A stretch of 7,688 bases of DNA from CAZOMR01 sp964580655 (GTDB taxonomy: Bacteria; RBG-13-61-14; CAZOMR01), in contig CAZOMR010000165.1 in the NCBI GenBank assembly GCA_964580655.1, positions 1 through 7,688 of the forward strand, written 5' to 3'. Below are positions 1 through 6,813 of the stretch, piece by piece. The notes beneath the pieces were generated by a model. The model did not search any database. It had not been told where the DNA came from and worked only from the letters and a program-made list of their open reading frames with translations. The position numbers and the translations under genes are program-made. Position 1 is the first letter of the stretch. Every line of letters starts with the position of its first letter.

Positions 1-107
1 TAACATGGCCAAAAAAGAGGGTCAAATCCAAAACCCTCTTTAATGTCGCAGGCCCAAGGAAACAAAGTTGCTTGAATATTGCTCCATACATGTGATATAT
101 TACTCAT
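1..107 (-). pseudogene. Probable IS transposase N-terminal remnant, open at window edge
   Basis: On the minus strand an ATG at 107-105 is preceded by a perfect AAGGAG (120-115) with 7 bases between, an excellent start site. The peptide begins MSNISHVWSNIQATLFPW, which from memory resembles the opening of a family of DDE transposases (IS4/IS5-like) that start with a similar W-x-x-I-Q-x-x-L-F-P stretch. Those proteins usually continue with an acidic Leu/Glu-rich segment. Here the reading instead runs into ACDIKEGFGFDPLFWPC, part of which is encoded by a terminator-like hairpin, so similarity stops after about 18 codons. No stop occurs before the window edge. I infer an internally deleted or recombined element that kept its 5' end. 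It could instead be a short unrelated gene; no catalytic residues are visible. Confidence 0.35.
11..41 (-). terminator. Hairpin with U-tract, minus-strand terminator candidate
   Basis: Arms AAAGAGGGT (14-22) and ACCCTCTTT (33-41) pair perfectly over 9 bp around a 10-base loop. Read on the minus strand, the hairpin ends in a run of six T (16 to 11), as in a Rho-independent terminator. On the plus strand only three T follow, so it would be weak in that direction. It lies inside the apparent transposase reading frame, which supports the view that this frame is a deletion joint and not an intact gene. Confidence 0.45.
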
Positions 108-172
108 TAAGCCGCTCCTTGGGAAAAGGTTTTTTGTCAATAAGAACATTTTACCATAAAATGAGCGGCTTA
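108..172. repeat. Inverted repeat with 10-bp arms, possible IS-end structure
   Basis: TAAGCCGCTC (108-117) and GAGCGGCTTA (163-172) are perfect inverted copies separated by 45 bases. The left arm overlaps the Shine-Dalgarno sequence and abuts the start codon of the minus-strand transposase-like fragment. In that fragment's leader RNA the two arms could pair and hide the ribosome binding site. A minus-strand TTGACA (140-135) lies inside the loop, but I see no good -10 box at the right distance. Confidence 0.6.
147..163. repeat. Inner palindrome CATTTTA-CCA-TAAAATG
   Basis: Two perfect 7-bp arms (147-153 and 157-163) flank CCA. The palindrome lies inside the larger inverted repeat at 108-172 and shares base 163 with its right arm, so the two foldings compete at that end. 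It may be a protein-binding site or part of the end of a mobile element; the sequence does not decide between these. Confidence 0.5.
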
Positions 173-338
173 TTATTTGAAAATTCATGGTCATTGTGCC
201 TTTTTACAAGAGGCTCACCCATTTGATTTACAGAAGAATCAGGATAATTTTCGGGGAATGTCCTGTCTTGAGCTCTGATCGTCTAACACACGCGATTTTG
301 ACGAGCAAAATTTTTTCCAGCCCGGGTTACGATTTTTC
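173..338. other. Gene-free AT-rich spacer
   Basis: No reading frame with a plausible start and ribosome binding site was found on either strand. A short AT-rich hairpin (TTTTG 296-300 with CAAAA 306-310) is followed by six T (311-316), but its stem is too weak to call a terminator. The stretch separates the mobile-element remnant from the promoter region of the efflux operon. Confidence 0.5.
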
Positions 339-365
339 TTGACAACAGGGACTAACAGGTATACA
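339..365 (+). promoter_or_regulatory. Candidate upstream promoter of the efflux operon
   Basis: A perfect -35 box TTGACA lies at 339-344. The best -10 candidates are TATACA (360-365, 15-base spacer) or TACAAA (362-367, 17-base spacer), each matching four of six consensus bases. Transcription would begin near 372-374, giving a leader of about 100 bases that contains all three TTTGAATC repeats. Confidence 0.4.
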
Positions 366-384
366 AAGAGCGACTGTTTTATTT

Positions 385-432
385 TTTGAATCTTTTTTAA
401 AAAATTTGAATCCTTTTGGGGGTTTTTGAATC
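385..432 (+). repeat. Three TTTGAATC direct repeats at exact 20-bp spacing
   Basis: The octamer TTTGAATC occurs at 385-392, 405-412 and 425-432. The first two copies continue with a pyrimidine and four T, so they match over 13 positions with one difference; the third diverges after the octamer. The 20-bp period is about two helical turns, putting all copies on one face of the DNA. They lie just upstream of the regulator gene and overlap a candidate promoter, so they are a likely binding site for that regulator or another protein. Between the first two is a 12-bp palindrome of six T then six A (393-404). Confidence 0.6.
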
Positions 433-444
433 TAAATTCATAAT
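416..444 (+). promoter_or_regulatory. Candidate proximal promoter of the efflux operon
   Basis: CATAAT (439-444) matches the -10 consensus at five of six positions. The hexamer 17 bases upstream, TTGGGG (416-421), keeps the TTG of the -35 box. Transcription would start near 451, leaving a leader of about 26 bases, which suits the first gene of an operon. The third TTTGAATC copy lies in the spacer, so a protein bound there would block RNA polymerase. Confidence 0.35.
427..440. promoter_or_regulatory. Putative operator palindrome TGAATCTAAATTCA
   Basis: TGAAT (427-431) and ATTCA (436-440) are perfect inverted arms around CTAA, and the left arm comes from the third TTTGAATC repeat. TetR-family dimers usually bind palindromes close to their own promoter. 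This one lies 36 bases before the regulator's start codon and overlaps the proximal promoter candidate. Assigning it to this regulator is inference from position. Confidence 0.4.
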
Positions 445-476
445 GGCGGAAAATCTAATGATAAGGGGTTAGGTTT

Positions 477-1127
477 ATGAAAACCAAATCTGATAGCAAA
501 AACCTCAGTCGCAAGGAGCGGGAGCATCAGATCAGGCGCGGTGAGATATTGCGGGCCGCGACAAAGCTTTTCGGGACAAAGGGCTATTATGCAACTACGA
601 TGAATGAGATAGCCAGGGAGGCTGAGTTCTCAATCGGCTCTCTTTATAATTTCTTCAATAATAAAGAGGAGTTGTATTTCAGTCTTCTTTACGAGAAGAT
701 CGAGGAATTGGAGGGATTTCTCAAGGGCGTAAAAAAGATGCCCGGCACAGCGCGGGCCAAGCTTGAGCAACGGGTGGAGATCATCCTTGATTACTTTGAA
801 AAGGAGCGGGATTTCTTCAAGGTCTTTTCAGTGCACCGGGAGAATTTTAAGGCGGCTCTTCCGGGTGATTTTGCCCAGCAGATTCGCACTAAAATTACTA
901 CTTTTATTGAGGATGTGGTTTATGTAGCCGATGAGGGGATTAAGAGTGGCGAATTCCGGCCCTTTTCCGCGCAGGAGATTGCCATGACTTCTCTGGCCAT
1001 AATCCACTCATTCCTGGCTATGTGGATCGAGTCCGAGGAAGAGTATCCGGTTAGAGAGAAGAAGGATGTAATCATGGACATTTTTTGTCACGGGATTATT
1101 AATCAGAAACAGAGGAGCAAAAGATGA
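477..1127 (+). CDS. TetR-family transcriptional regulator, first gene of the efflux operon
   Basis: This 216-residue protein has the usual TetR-family length and layout. The N-terminal DNA-binding domain spans about residues 18-68: helix 1 around ILRAATKLFGTKGYYATT, then a helix-turn-helix (about 42-62) with MNEIAREAEFSIGSLYNFF and the typical trailing NKEELY. Residues 75-205 form the divergent, mostly helical ligand-binding and dimerisation domain, so the ligand cannot be read. The start is supported by AAGGGG (463-468), 8 bases upstream. The final codons contain the ribosome binding site of the next gene and the stop overlaps its start (ATGA), which suggests translational coupling. Being co-transcribed ahead of the pump suggests self-repression of the whole operon, probably relieved when a pump substrate binds. 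The family call is firm; the repressor role is inference. Confidence 0.93.
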   Translation: MKTKSDSKNLSRKEREHQIRRGEILRAATKLFGTKGYYATTMNEIAREAEFSIGSLYNFFNNKEELYFSLLYEKIEELEGFLKGVKKMPGTARAKLEQRVEIILDYFEKERDFFKVFSVHRENFKAALPGDFAQQIRTKITTFIEDVVYVADEGIKSGEFRPFSAQEIAMTSLAIIHSFLAMWIESEEEYPVREKKDVIMDIFCHGIINQKQRSKR

Positions 1128-2545
1128 AACGATGTAATTCAGGTTTAGTATTCTTTCTTCTAATCCTTTTCGGGGGGCTTGGTCTGTCTGCACAGACGGT
1201 AAAGCGGCTCACTTTAGAGGATTGCATTCGGCTGGGCCTGGAAAAAAATCCACAGATAAAGATAGCCGAGGCCCAGATAGAGGGAGCCAGGGGCAAGGAG
1301 ATAAGCGTGCGTGCCAATCTGATTCCGAAGGTCACGGCCACAGGCTCTGCCGTCACCTCGAACATGCTACCTAATCTCAAAACGGGCGAGCCGCAGTTGA
1401 TGCCCACCACATTCCCCTTTGCAAACACCCAAATGGACCCCCTGCCACCGGATCATATCCATTTCATCGCGTTCCCCGGATTCGAGTTTACAAGCGATAG
1501 AGAGGGCGAGATTTATATTGGCAAGGTGGAGGCCACCTGGCCGATTTTTACCGGAGGCCGTATCTGGAATGGATACCAGGCGGCACAGCTTGAGCATAAA
1601 GTCCAGGAAAAGGAGCTTATAAAGCAGAAACTGGAGTTGATCTACCAGATCAAGCAGGCCTTTTACGGCGCACTTCTTGCCAAGGAGATGGTAGAGGTCA
1701 TGGATCAATCACTGGCCACCATGTCTGCCCATTACCGCCAGGTCCAGGACCTTTATGCCGAGGGCATGGTCAGTAACCTTGACCTCTTACAAGTAGAAGC
1801 CAAGCTGGCCTCCCTCAAGCCCCAGCAGATAGAGGTTCACAACGGCCTTAAGCTTGCCAGGCTGGGTCTTGCGAACATCCTTAGCCTTGAGCTTGATGAG
1901 CCGCCGGAGGTTGTAGGCGAGTTGAAATATGAGCCAAGGGGACCGGCCGACCCGGAGGCTTACTTTGAACTGGGACTCAAGGATCGGCCAGAGATACAGA
2001 CCATGGACCTGCGAGAGGAGCAGACTAAAAGGATGCTCAAGATCGCCCGGGCTGGTTATATCCCCACCGTGGCCCTGTTTGCGAATTATCAGTGGAACAG
2101 GGGCCAGTTGATGCCTCCCAATGAGGATGAATGGATAGAAGGATACCAGGCAGGCGTGGCTGTTACCATCCCGATCTTTGACGGGCTGGCCACCCAGGGA
2201 GAGATAAAATCCGCACGGAGCCAGATCAAGCAGATAGAGGCCGGAAAGAGGGCCCTGGCACTTGGGATAGAAACCGAGGTCCGATCCGCACTTTTAACGC
2301 TCAACGCCACAGAGGAAAAAGTAGAAGCAGGTAGGATAAGCGTGGGAAGCGCGGAGAAGAGCTACCAGGCCGCAAAAGACCGCTACGCGGTGGGGATGGC
2401 GAATAACCTTGATGTCATGGACGCCGAGGTCAGCCTCATTCAGGCCAGGGCACAGTATCTGCAAGCTGTCTTTGACCATGAGCTGGCCAGGGCCAACCTG
2501 GAAAAGGCCATTGGCAGAATGTCCGCGGGATATGAAATTTATTGA
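1124..2545 (+). CDS. TolC-like outer-membrane efflux channel
   Basis: A 473-residue outer-membrane factor forming the exit duct of the pump. Residues 1-23 are a signal peptide: basic start, hydrophobic core about 8-21, likely cleavage after LSA23. The family's internal duplication is clear. The strand motif around WPIFTGG (Pro140) recurs as IPIFDG (Pro350), and YAEGMVSNLD (Tyr211) recurs as YAVGMANNLD (Tyr421), each pair exactly 210 residues apart. Long helices between them form the periplasmic barrel. The first loop (Pro68 to Pro140) is 36 residues longer than its counterpart (Pro314 to Pro350) and is rich in Pro and Phe; it should face outside the cell. The start has AGAGGAG (1111-1117) 6 bases upstream and overlaps the regulator's stop by 4 bp. 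No Cys is placed for lipidation, unlike OprM-type channels. Confidence 0.93.
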   Translation: MKRCNSGLVFFLLILFGGLGLSAQTVKRLTLEDCIRLGLEKNPQIKIAEAQIEGARGKEISVRANLIPKVTATGSAVTSNMLPNLKTGEPQLMPTTFPFANTQMDPLPPDHIHFIAFPGFEFTSDREGEIYIGKVEATWPIFTGGRIWNGYQAAQLEHKVQEKELIKQKLELIYQIKQAFYGALLAKEMVEVMDQSLATMSAHYRQVQDLYAEGMVSNLDLLQVEAKLASLKPQQIEVHNGLKLARLGLANILSLELDEPPEVVGELKYEPRGPADPEAYFELGLKDRPEIQTMDLREEQTKRMLKIARAGYIPTVALFANYQWNRGQLMPPNEDEWIEGYQAGVAVTIPIFDGLATQGEIKSARSQIKQIEAGKRALALGIETEVRSALLTLNATEEKVEAGRISVGSAEKSYQAAKDRYAVGMANNLDVMDAEVSLIQARAQYLQAVFDHELARANLEKAIGRMSAGYEIY

Positions 2546-2561
2546 AGAATAGGGGGAAATC

Positions 2562-3494
2562 ATGAAACGCAGTAGCATCGTATTTTTGATCATCATCTTG
2601 GCTGTTCTGGTTATGATGGCAGTGGTCGGGATAAAAATGAGAACTGCGCTGAAGGAGCAGGAACTCACGACCTTTGAGGAGACCCTGATTCCGGTGGAGG
2701 TTTTCGAGGTCAGCACCGGCCATATAGAGGACATCATTGATTTGACCGGCTGGATAGAAGCGGACAAACAGGTAAACCTTATCGCCAAGCTTATGATGCC
2801 CGGAAAGCTGATTCGGAATGTGCTGAAAGAAGGAGACCTGGTGCGCAAGAACCAGGTGGTAAGCTGGGTGGACCGGGACGAAGTCGGAGCCAAGGCTCCC
2901 CCTTACCCGGTGAAAAGCCCGATTAGCGGGGTGGTATCAAAAATACTCAGTGATCCCGGAGATGTGATCGTGGCCCAGCTCCCGGTGGCCGTGGTGGTGG
3001 ACATCAACAAAGTTATTGTAAAGACCAGCGTTATTGAAAAGGACTTCGGCAAAATGAGAACAGGACTGATAGCGAGAGTTCAGACCCAGACATATCCGGA
3101 AAAGGTTTTTGAAGGAAAGGTTACGGAGATTGCTCCGACCCTTGACCAGTTCTCACACACGGCCAACATCGAGATCAAGATTCCTAATCGCGACCACCTT
3201 TTGCGTCCGGGCATGTATGCCAAGATTCAACTTGTTGTGGCGAGCAAAGAGAATGCCACGATCATCCCCAAAAGCGCTGTCTTCAAAGACGAGGGAGATG
3301 ATATGGTCTTCATGGTTTCAAGCGACCTTGTCCAACTGCAAAAGGTCACGCTCGGCTACTATGACCTGCATAACTACGAGGTGCTAGAAGGGCTTGAGCC
3401 CGGCCAGCTAGTGGTGGCCCGCGATCAGGCCATCCTCCAGGATGGCACAAAGGTAACCATTGCCCGCACGCTAAGCCGCGAGGACATTGAATAG
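2562..3494 (+). CDS. RND periplasmic adaptor (membrane fusion protein), hairpin-less
   Basis: A 310-residue adaptor that should bridge the RND pump and the TolC-like channel. Residues 5-23 are a strongly hydrophobic segment with no lipobox Cys, so it is probably an uncleaved inner-membrane anchor. The biotinyl/lipoyl-like domain is present in two halves: about 63-104, with GKLIRNVLKEGDLVRKNQ, and about 118-147, with SPISGVVSKILSDPGD. Only about 14 residues (105-118) separate the halves, whereas AcrA-type adaptors place a long alpha-helical hairpin there. A beta-barrel domain follows (about 148-225), then a membrane-proximal domain (about 230-305) with the usual IIPKSAVF and LEGLEPGQLVV. The short length, against roughly 350-400 for the family, is explained by the missing hairpin and not by truncation, since both ends are intact. 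AGGGGG (2551-2556) supports the start, and 16 bases separate it from the channel gene. Confidence 0.9.
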   Translation: MKRSSIVFLIIILAVLVMMAVVGIKMRTALKEQELTTFEETLIPVEVFEVSTGHIEDIIDLTGWIEADKQVNLIAKLMMPGKLIRNVLKEGDLVRKNQVVSWVDRDEVGAKAPPYPVKSPISGVVSKILSDPGDVIVAQLPVAVVVDINKVIVKTSVIEKDFGKMRTGLIARVQTQTYPEKVFEGKVTEIAPTLDQFSHTANIEIKIPNRDHLLRPGMYAKIQLVVASKENATIIPKSAVFKDEGDDMVFMVSSDLVQLQKVTLGYYDLHNYEVLEGLEPGQLVVARDQAILQDGTKVTIARTLSREDIE

Positions 3495-3522
3495 CTCTCT
3501 CAAGCAACAGGAGGAATAAAAT

Positions 3523-6500
3523 ATGAACCTGTTCAACTTTCCCGTCAAAAAGCCCGTCACCGTGGTCATGCTCATGCTCATGATCTTGGTGGTAGGCGGG
3601 ATCGCACTATGGCGGATGCCGCTTGACCTTATGCCGAACATCAAGTTTCCAAATGTGGTTGTAATGATCCAGTATCCCGGGGCCGGCCCCGAGGAAGTGG
3701 AACAACGGGTAACCAAGCCCCTGGAAGGAATGCTCAAGGCCCTGTCCGATGTAAAGAATGTCAAGAGCATCTCCATGGAAGACTCGTGTATTTTCATCAT
3801 GGAGTACAACTGGGGCACAGACCTGGATGCCGCCACTTCCGACATCAGGGAAGCGGTCAGCTTTATCCGTAAATACCTTCCCGAGGACATGGAAGAGCCG
3901 ATCGTGATGCGCATGGATATAAGTGATATGCCTGTCATGTTCCTCTCTTTGAGCGACCCGAACAGGACGCTCCTCGAACTGAAAAACCTGGTTGATGATA
4001 CCGTGGCACCCCAGATTGAGCGACTTCCCGGTGTGGCCTCGGCTATGCTGATGGGCGGACGCACGCGGGAAATCCAGGTGAACCTGGACAAGGATAAGCT
4101 CAAATCCTATGGTCTTTCAATGAATGACATCATCAATGCAATCCGCTTCCAGAACATCAATATGTCAAGCGGTCATTTTGAGGAAGGCATCCAGAGATTC
4201 CGCGTGCGAGGAGTGGGAGAATTCAAGAGCCTGGAAGAGCTTGAAAACCTTTTTATAGGAAAGGGCATAAGCCAGGCTCAGATGCAAAAACAGCAAATGA
4301 TGGCCCTTGCCGGCATGCAGGACCCCAGCGCAGGACAGGGAGCCATCTCCCCGATCCGGCTCCGTGATGTAGCCAAGGTGGTTGACGGCGTCAAGGAAGT
4401 GGAAGGGAATGTCAAAATCCAGGATGAGAACAAGGTGCAGACCGAGGGCGTGGGCATCCTGATCATGAAGGAGAGCGACGCCAACCCGGTGAGCGTGGCA
4501 AGGAAAATTGAAAAGGCCATCCCGGACATTGAGAAGAATCTTCCACGCGGACTCACCCTGGGCGTCAACTTCAACCTCTCTGAAATCATCACCGACTCCA
4601 TCGGCTCCCTCAAGAGTGCGGCCTATGAAGGGGCTGTCTTCGCCGTGTTTATACTTCTCATTTTTCTCTGGCGCATCCGGCCCACCATCATTGTTGCTCT
4701 GTCCATACCGCTTTCTTTGTTACTCGCCTTTGTGGGCATGTATTTTGCCGGCTATACGCTGAATGTCATCACAATGGGCGCGCTGGTTATCGCACTCGGA
4801 AAACTGGTGGATGACTCCATCGTGGTCATGGAGAACATCTTCCGACATATAAGCGCGGGCAAGCATCCGCATCAGGCCGCAGAGGAGGGCTTACGGGAGG
4901 TTGCCATTGCGGTTACTGCGGCCACCATCGTAACAGTCATCATATTCCTGCCAATAGCCTTCATCTCGGGCTTGAGTTCCCAGCTCTTCAGCCCCTTCGC
5001 GGCCACCATCTTCTTCGCATTGCTCGGCTCGCTCATCGTGGCCTTCACCCTGGTGCCCATGCTCTCCTCCCGGATAATCAGACAGGAGATCCCGAAGCCT
5101 GGCAAAAAGGTTCGGCATCCTTTCATACGCATCCAGGATGCCTATGGGTCCCTACTCGCATGGTCCCTCGGAAACAAGGGCAAGGTCTTTATTCTCGTCA
5201 TCCTTGTTCTCGGGCTAACCGGAATGATGGCATCCCAGTTGCCCCAGGAGTTCATGGCCGAGTCAATCGGCTACATGTATGAATCAAGCGTCAAACTGCC
5301 AGCCGGCACGGTTGTAGAGGAAACCGATAAATTGATGCAAAAGGTCAGGAAGAAACTTGATGTCTTCCCGGACATCCAAAGGCTCTTCATGATGGCTGGC
5401 AGGTCCGGAGAGGCCATGGATGAGGCCATGGGGGCCATGCAGGGACAAATCAGCGGGACCCACACGGGCCAGATGATGATCCTGATGAAGAAAAAGGCCG
5501 AGGGAAGAGTGACACCGGAAGCGGAACTCCGCCGTGTTTTTGATGAACTGGAGAGGGAAAACCCGGGTGCAGAGATAGCCTTCAACCCGGCTGGAGGAAT
5601 GCAGAGCTTTGGTAGCGAGTCAAGCAAGCCAATAGTGATCAAGCTATACGGCGACGACCTGGAACAATTGAAGACCCTCTCGGATCGCCTGGCGGATAAG
5701 GTGCGCCAGGTGGAGGGAGTCCGCGATGTAACCACCACCCTGGAACAGGGATCACCGGAGGTCCAGTATTCCTTTGACCGCTTCCGCCTGGGCTCCCACG
5801 GGATGGTGGTGGGAATGGCCGCAATGGCCGTGCAGGCCCAGGTTTACGGCACCATCGCCAGCTTTTACCGCGAGGGCGGAGATGAATATAACATCAGGGT
5901 CAGATTGCAGGAAGACCAGAGGGATACATTCACGGACATCAAGGAGCTGGCCCTGGCTTCGCCTCTCGGGTTCTCACTTCCGCTCAGGGACTCCGCAAAA
6001 TTTGAATACACAAGCGGCCCGATGTATATCCGCAGGGAGAACTCCAAGCGCGTGGTTTTAATCGAGGCCAACAAAACGGATCGGCCTCTTTCCGATACTA
6101 CCCGGGACATCAAGAAAGTGATAGCCGGCCTGTCCCTGCCGGAGGGCTACCAGGTAAAAATAGGCGGCGAATACGAGGACATGGTCGAATCATTTAAAGA
6201 CCTGGGCATCCTGTTCGTCCTTGCTATTCTCCTGATCTACATGGTCCTCGCAAGTCTCTACGAGTCCTTGATACATCCCTTGACCATCATGGTCGCAATC
6301 CCCTTTGCATTCACCGGGGCCGCGGCAGGGCTTTATATCACAAACACCGGCTTCAGTGTAACGGCATTCCTTGGGCTGATCATGCTCGTGGGCATCGTGG
6401 CCACGAACTCCATTGTCCTGATTGACTTTATCATCACCTATCACGAGAAGGGAATGGAACGCACTCAGGCCATCATCGAGGCTGGAAAGGCAAGGCTTCG

Positions 6501-6744
6501 GCCCATCTTGATGACAGCATTTACCACCATGCTAGGGGTTCTCCCCATTGCAATCGGCAGGGGGGAAGGCATGGAGATGCAACAGCCGCTCGGAATAGTG
6601 GTTGTCGGAGGGCTCTTCACATCTACCCTGCTCACTTTGATAATCATCCCGGTGGTGTATGAATTATTTGATGACCTGACCATTGACATGAAGAAAATCT
6701 TTCGCAGAAAAAAATCCGAAAAGCAGGCCGAGGTTCAAGTTTAA
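3523..6744 (+). CDS. RND-family efflux transporter, HAE1-type inner-membrane subunit
   Basis: A 1073-residue proton-driven exporter. It shows the standard duplicated plan: TM1 (about 12-30), a large periplasmic loop, TM2-TM6 (about 370-515), TM7 (about 555-573), a second periplasmic loop and TM8-TM12 (about 893-1044). The N-terminal signature LWRMPLDLMPNIKFPNV is typical. TM4 carries the proton-relay pair Asp430-Asp431 in KLVDDSIVVMEN, and TM11 begins at RLRPILMT, whose Arg993 matches AcrB Arg971. At the AcrB Lys940 position this protein has Thr961 (GIVATNSIVLIDF). From memory, SwrC/YerP-like HAE1 proteins share that pattern. Two Met-rich stretches are present: an insertion at about 249-275 with Gln, and about 623-655 in the porter region. 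AGGAGGA (3509-3515) lies 7 bases before the ATG. HAE1 multidrug or lipophilic export is likelier than metal export, since the CusA-type TM motifs are absent. Confidence 0.95.
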   Translation: MNLFNFPVKKPVTVVMLMLMILVVGGIALWRMPLDLMPNIKFPNVVVMIQYPGAGPEEVEQRVTKPLEGMLKALSDVKNVKSISMEDSCIFIMEYNWGTDLDAATSDIREAVSFIRKYLPEDMEEPIVMRMDISDMPVMFLSLSDPNRTLLELKNLVDDTVAPQIERLPGVASAMLMGGRTREIQVNLDKDKLKSYGLSMNDIINAIRFQNINMSSGHFEEGIQRFRVRGVGEFKSLEELENLFIGKGISQAQMQKQQMMALAGMQDPSAGQGAISPIRLRDVAKVVDGVKEVEGNVKIQDENKVQTEGVGILIMKESDANPVSVARKIEKAIPDIEKNLPRGLTLGVNFNLSEIITDSIGSLKSAAYEGAVFAVFILLIFLWRIRPTIIVALSIPLSLLLAFVGMYFAGYTLNVITMGALVIALGKLVDDSIVVMENIFRHISAGKHPHQAAEEGLREVAIAVTAATIVTVIIFLPIAFISGLSSQLFSPFAATIFFALLGSLIVAFTLVPMLSSRIIRQEIPKPGKKVRHPFIRIQDAYGSLLAWSLGNKGKVFILVILVLGLTGMMASQLPQEFMAESIGYMYESSVKLPAGTVVEETDKLMQKVRKKLDVFPDIQRLFMMAGRSGEAMDEAMGAMQGQISGTHTGQMMILMKKKAEGRVTPEAELRRVFDELERENPGAEIAFNPAGGMQSFGSESSKPIVIKLYGDDLEQLKTLSDRLADKVRQVEGVRDVTTTLEQGSPEVQYSFDRFRLGSHGMVVGMAAMAVQAQVYGTIASFYREGGDEYNIRVRLQEDQRDTFTDIKELALASPLGFSLPLRDSAKFEYTSGPMYIRRENSKRVVLIEANKTDRPLSDTTRDIKKVIAGLSLPEGYQVKIGGEYEDMVESFKDLGILFVLAILLIYMVLASLYESLIHPLTIMVAIPFAFTGAAAGLYITNTGFSVTAFLGLIMLVGIVATNSIVLIDFIITYHEKGMERTQAIIEAGKARLRPILMTAFTTMLGVLPIAIGRGEGMEMQQPLGIVVVGGLFTSTLLTLIIIPVVYELFDDLTIDMKKIFRRKKSEKQAEVQV

Positions 6745-6768
6745 AAGCGACGCCGGACAATAAAATAA

Positions 6769-6813
6769 GGGCCTGGTTCGTAAAAAGAGATAGGATGGGC
6801 AAGAATCAGGCCC
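6769..6813 (+). repeat. Long inverted repeat just after the RND gene
   Basis: GGGCCTGGTTC (6769-6779) pairs with GAATCAGGCCC (6803-6813) over 11 bp with one G-U pair, around a 23-base loop. It begins 25 bases after the RND stop codon. No T-run follows, so it is not a standard Rho-independent terminator. It could protect the 3' end of the mRNA or pause transcription, or it could be a by-product of decay in the adjacent fecR-like remnant, whose first readable codons lie within it. Confidence 0.45.

Noticed and set aside
117..135. CCTT-loop-AAGG hairpin followed by six T as a plus-strand terminator
   Set aside because: The stem is only 4 bp and no plus-strand gene is visible upstream in the window.
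108..172. Integron attC-like recombination site
   Set aside because: Nested inverted repeats of suitable size exist, but the conserved GTTRRRY/RYYYAAC core sites are absent and there is no integron gene nearby.
2294..2893. Long minus-strand open frame of 199 codons spanning the channel-adaptor junction
   Set aside because: It crosses two well-supported plus-strand genes and its translation is Ser/Arg/Ile-rich without any recognisable domain, typical of an antisense shadow.
3471..4103. Minus-strand open frame of 210 codons over the start of the RND gene
   Set aside because: Low-complexity Ser/Arg/Thr-rich translation opposite a conserved transporter; a shadow frame.
3523..6744. Heavy-metal (CusA/CzcA-type) RND assignment based on Met-rich stretches
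   Set aside because: The transmembrane motifs (VDDSIVVMEN and GIVATNSIVLIDF) are of HAE1 type, so the Met clusters alone do not support a metal substrate.
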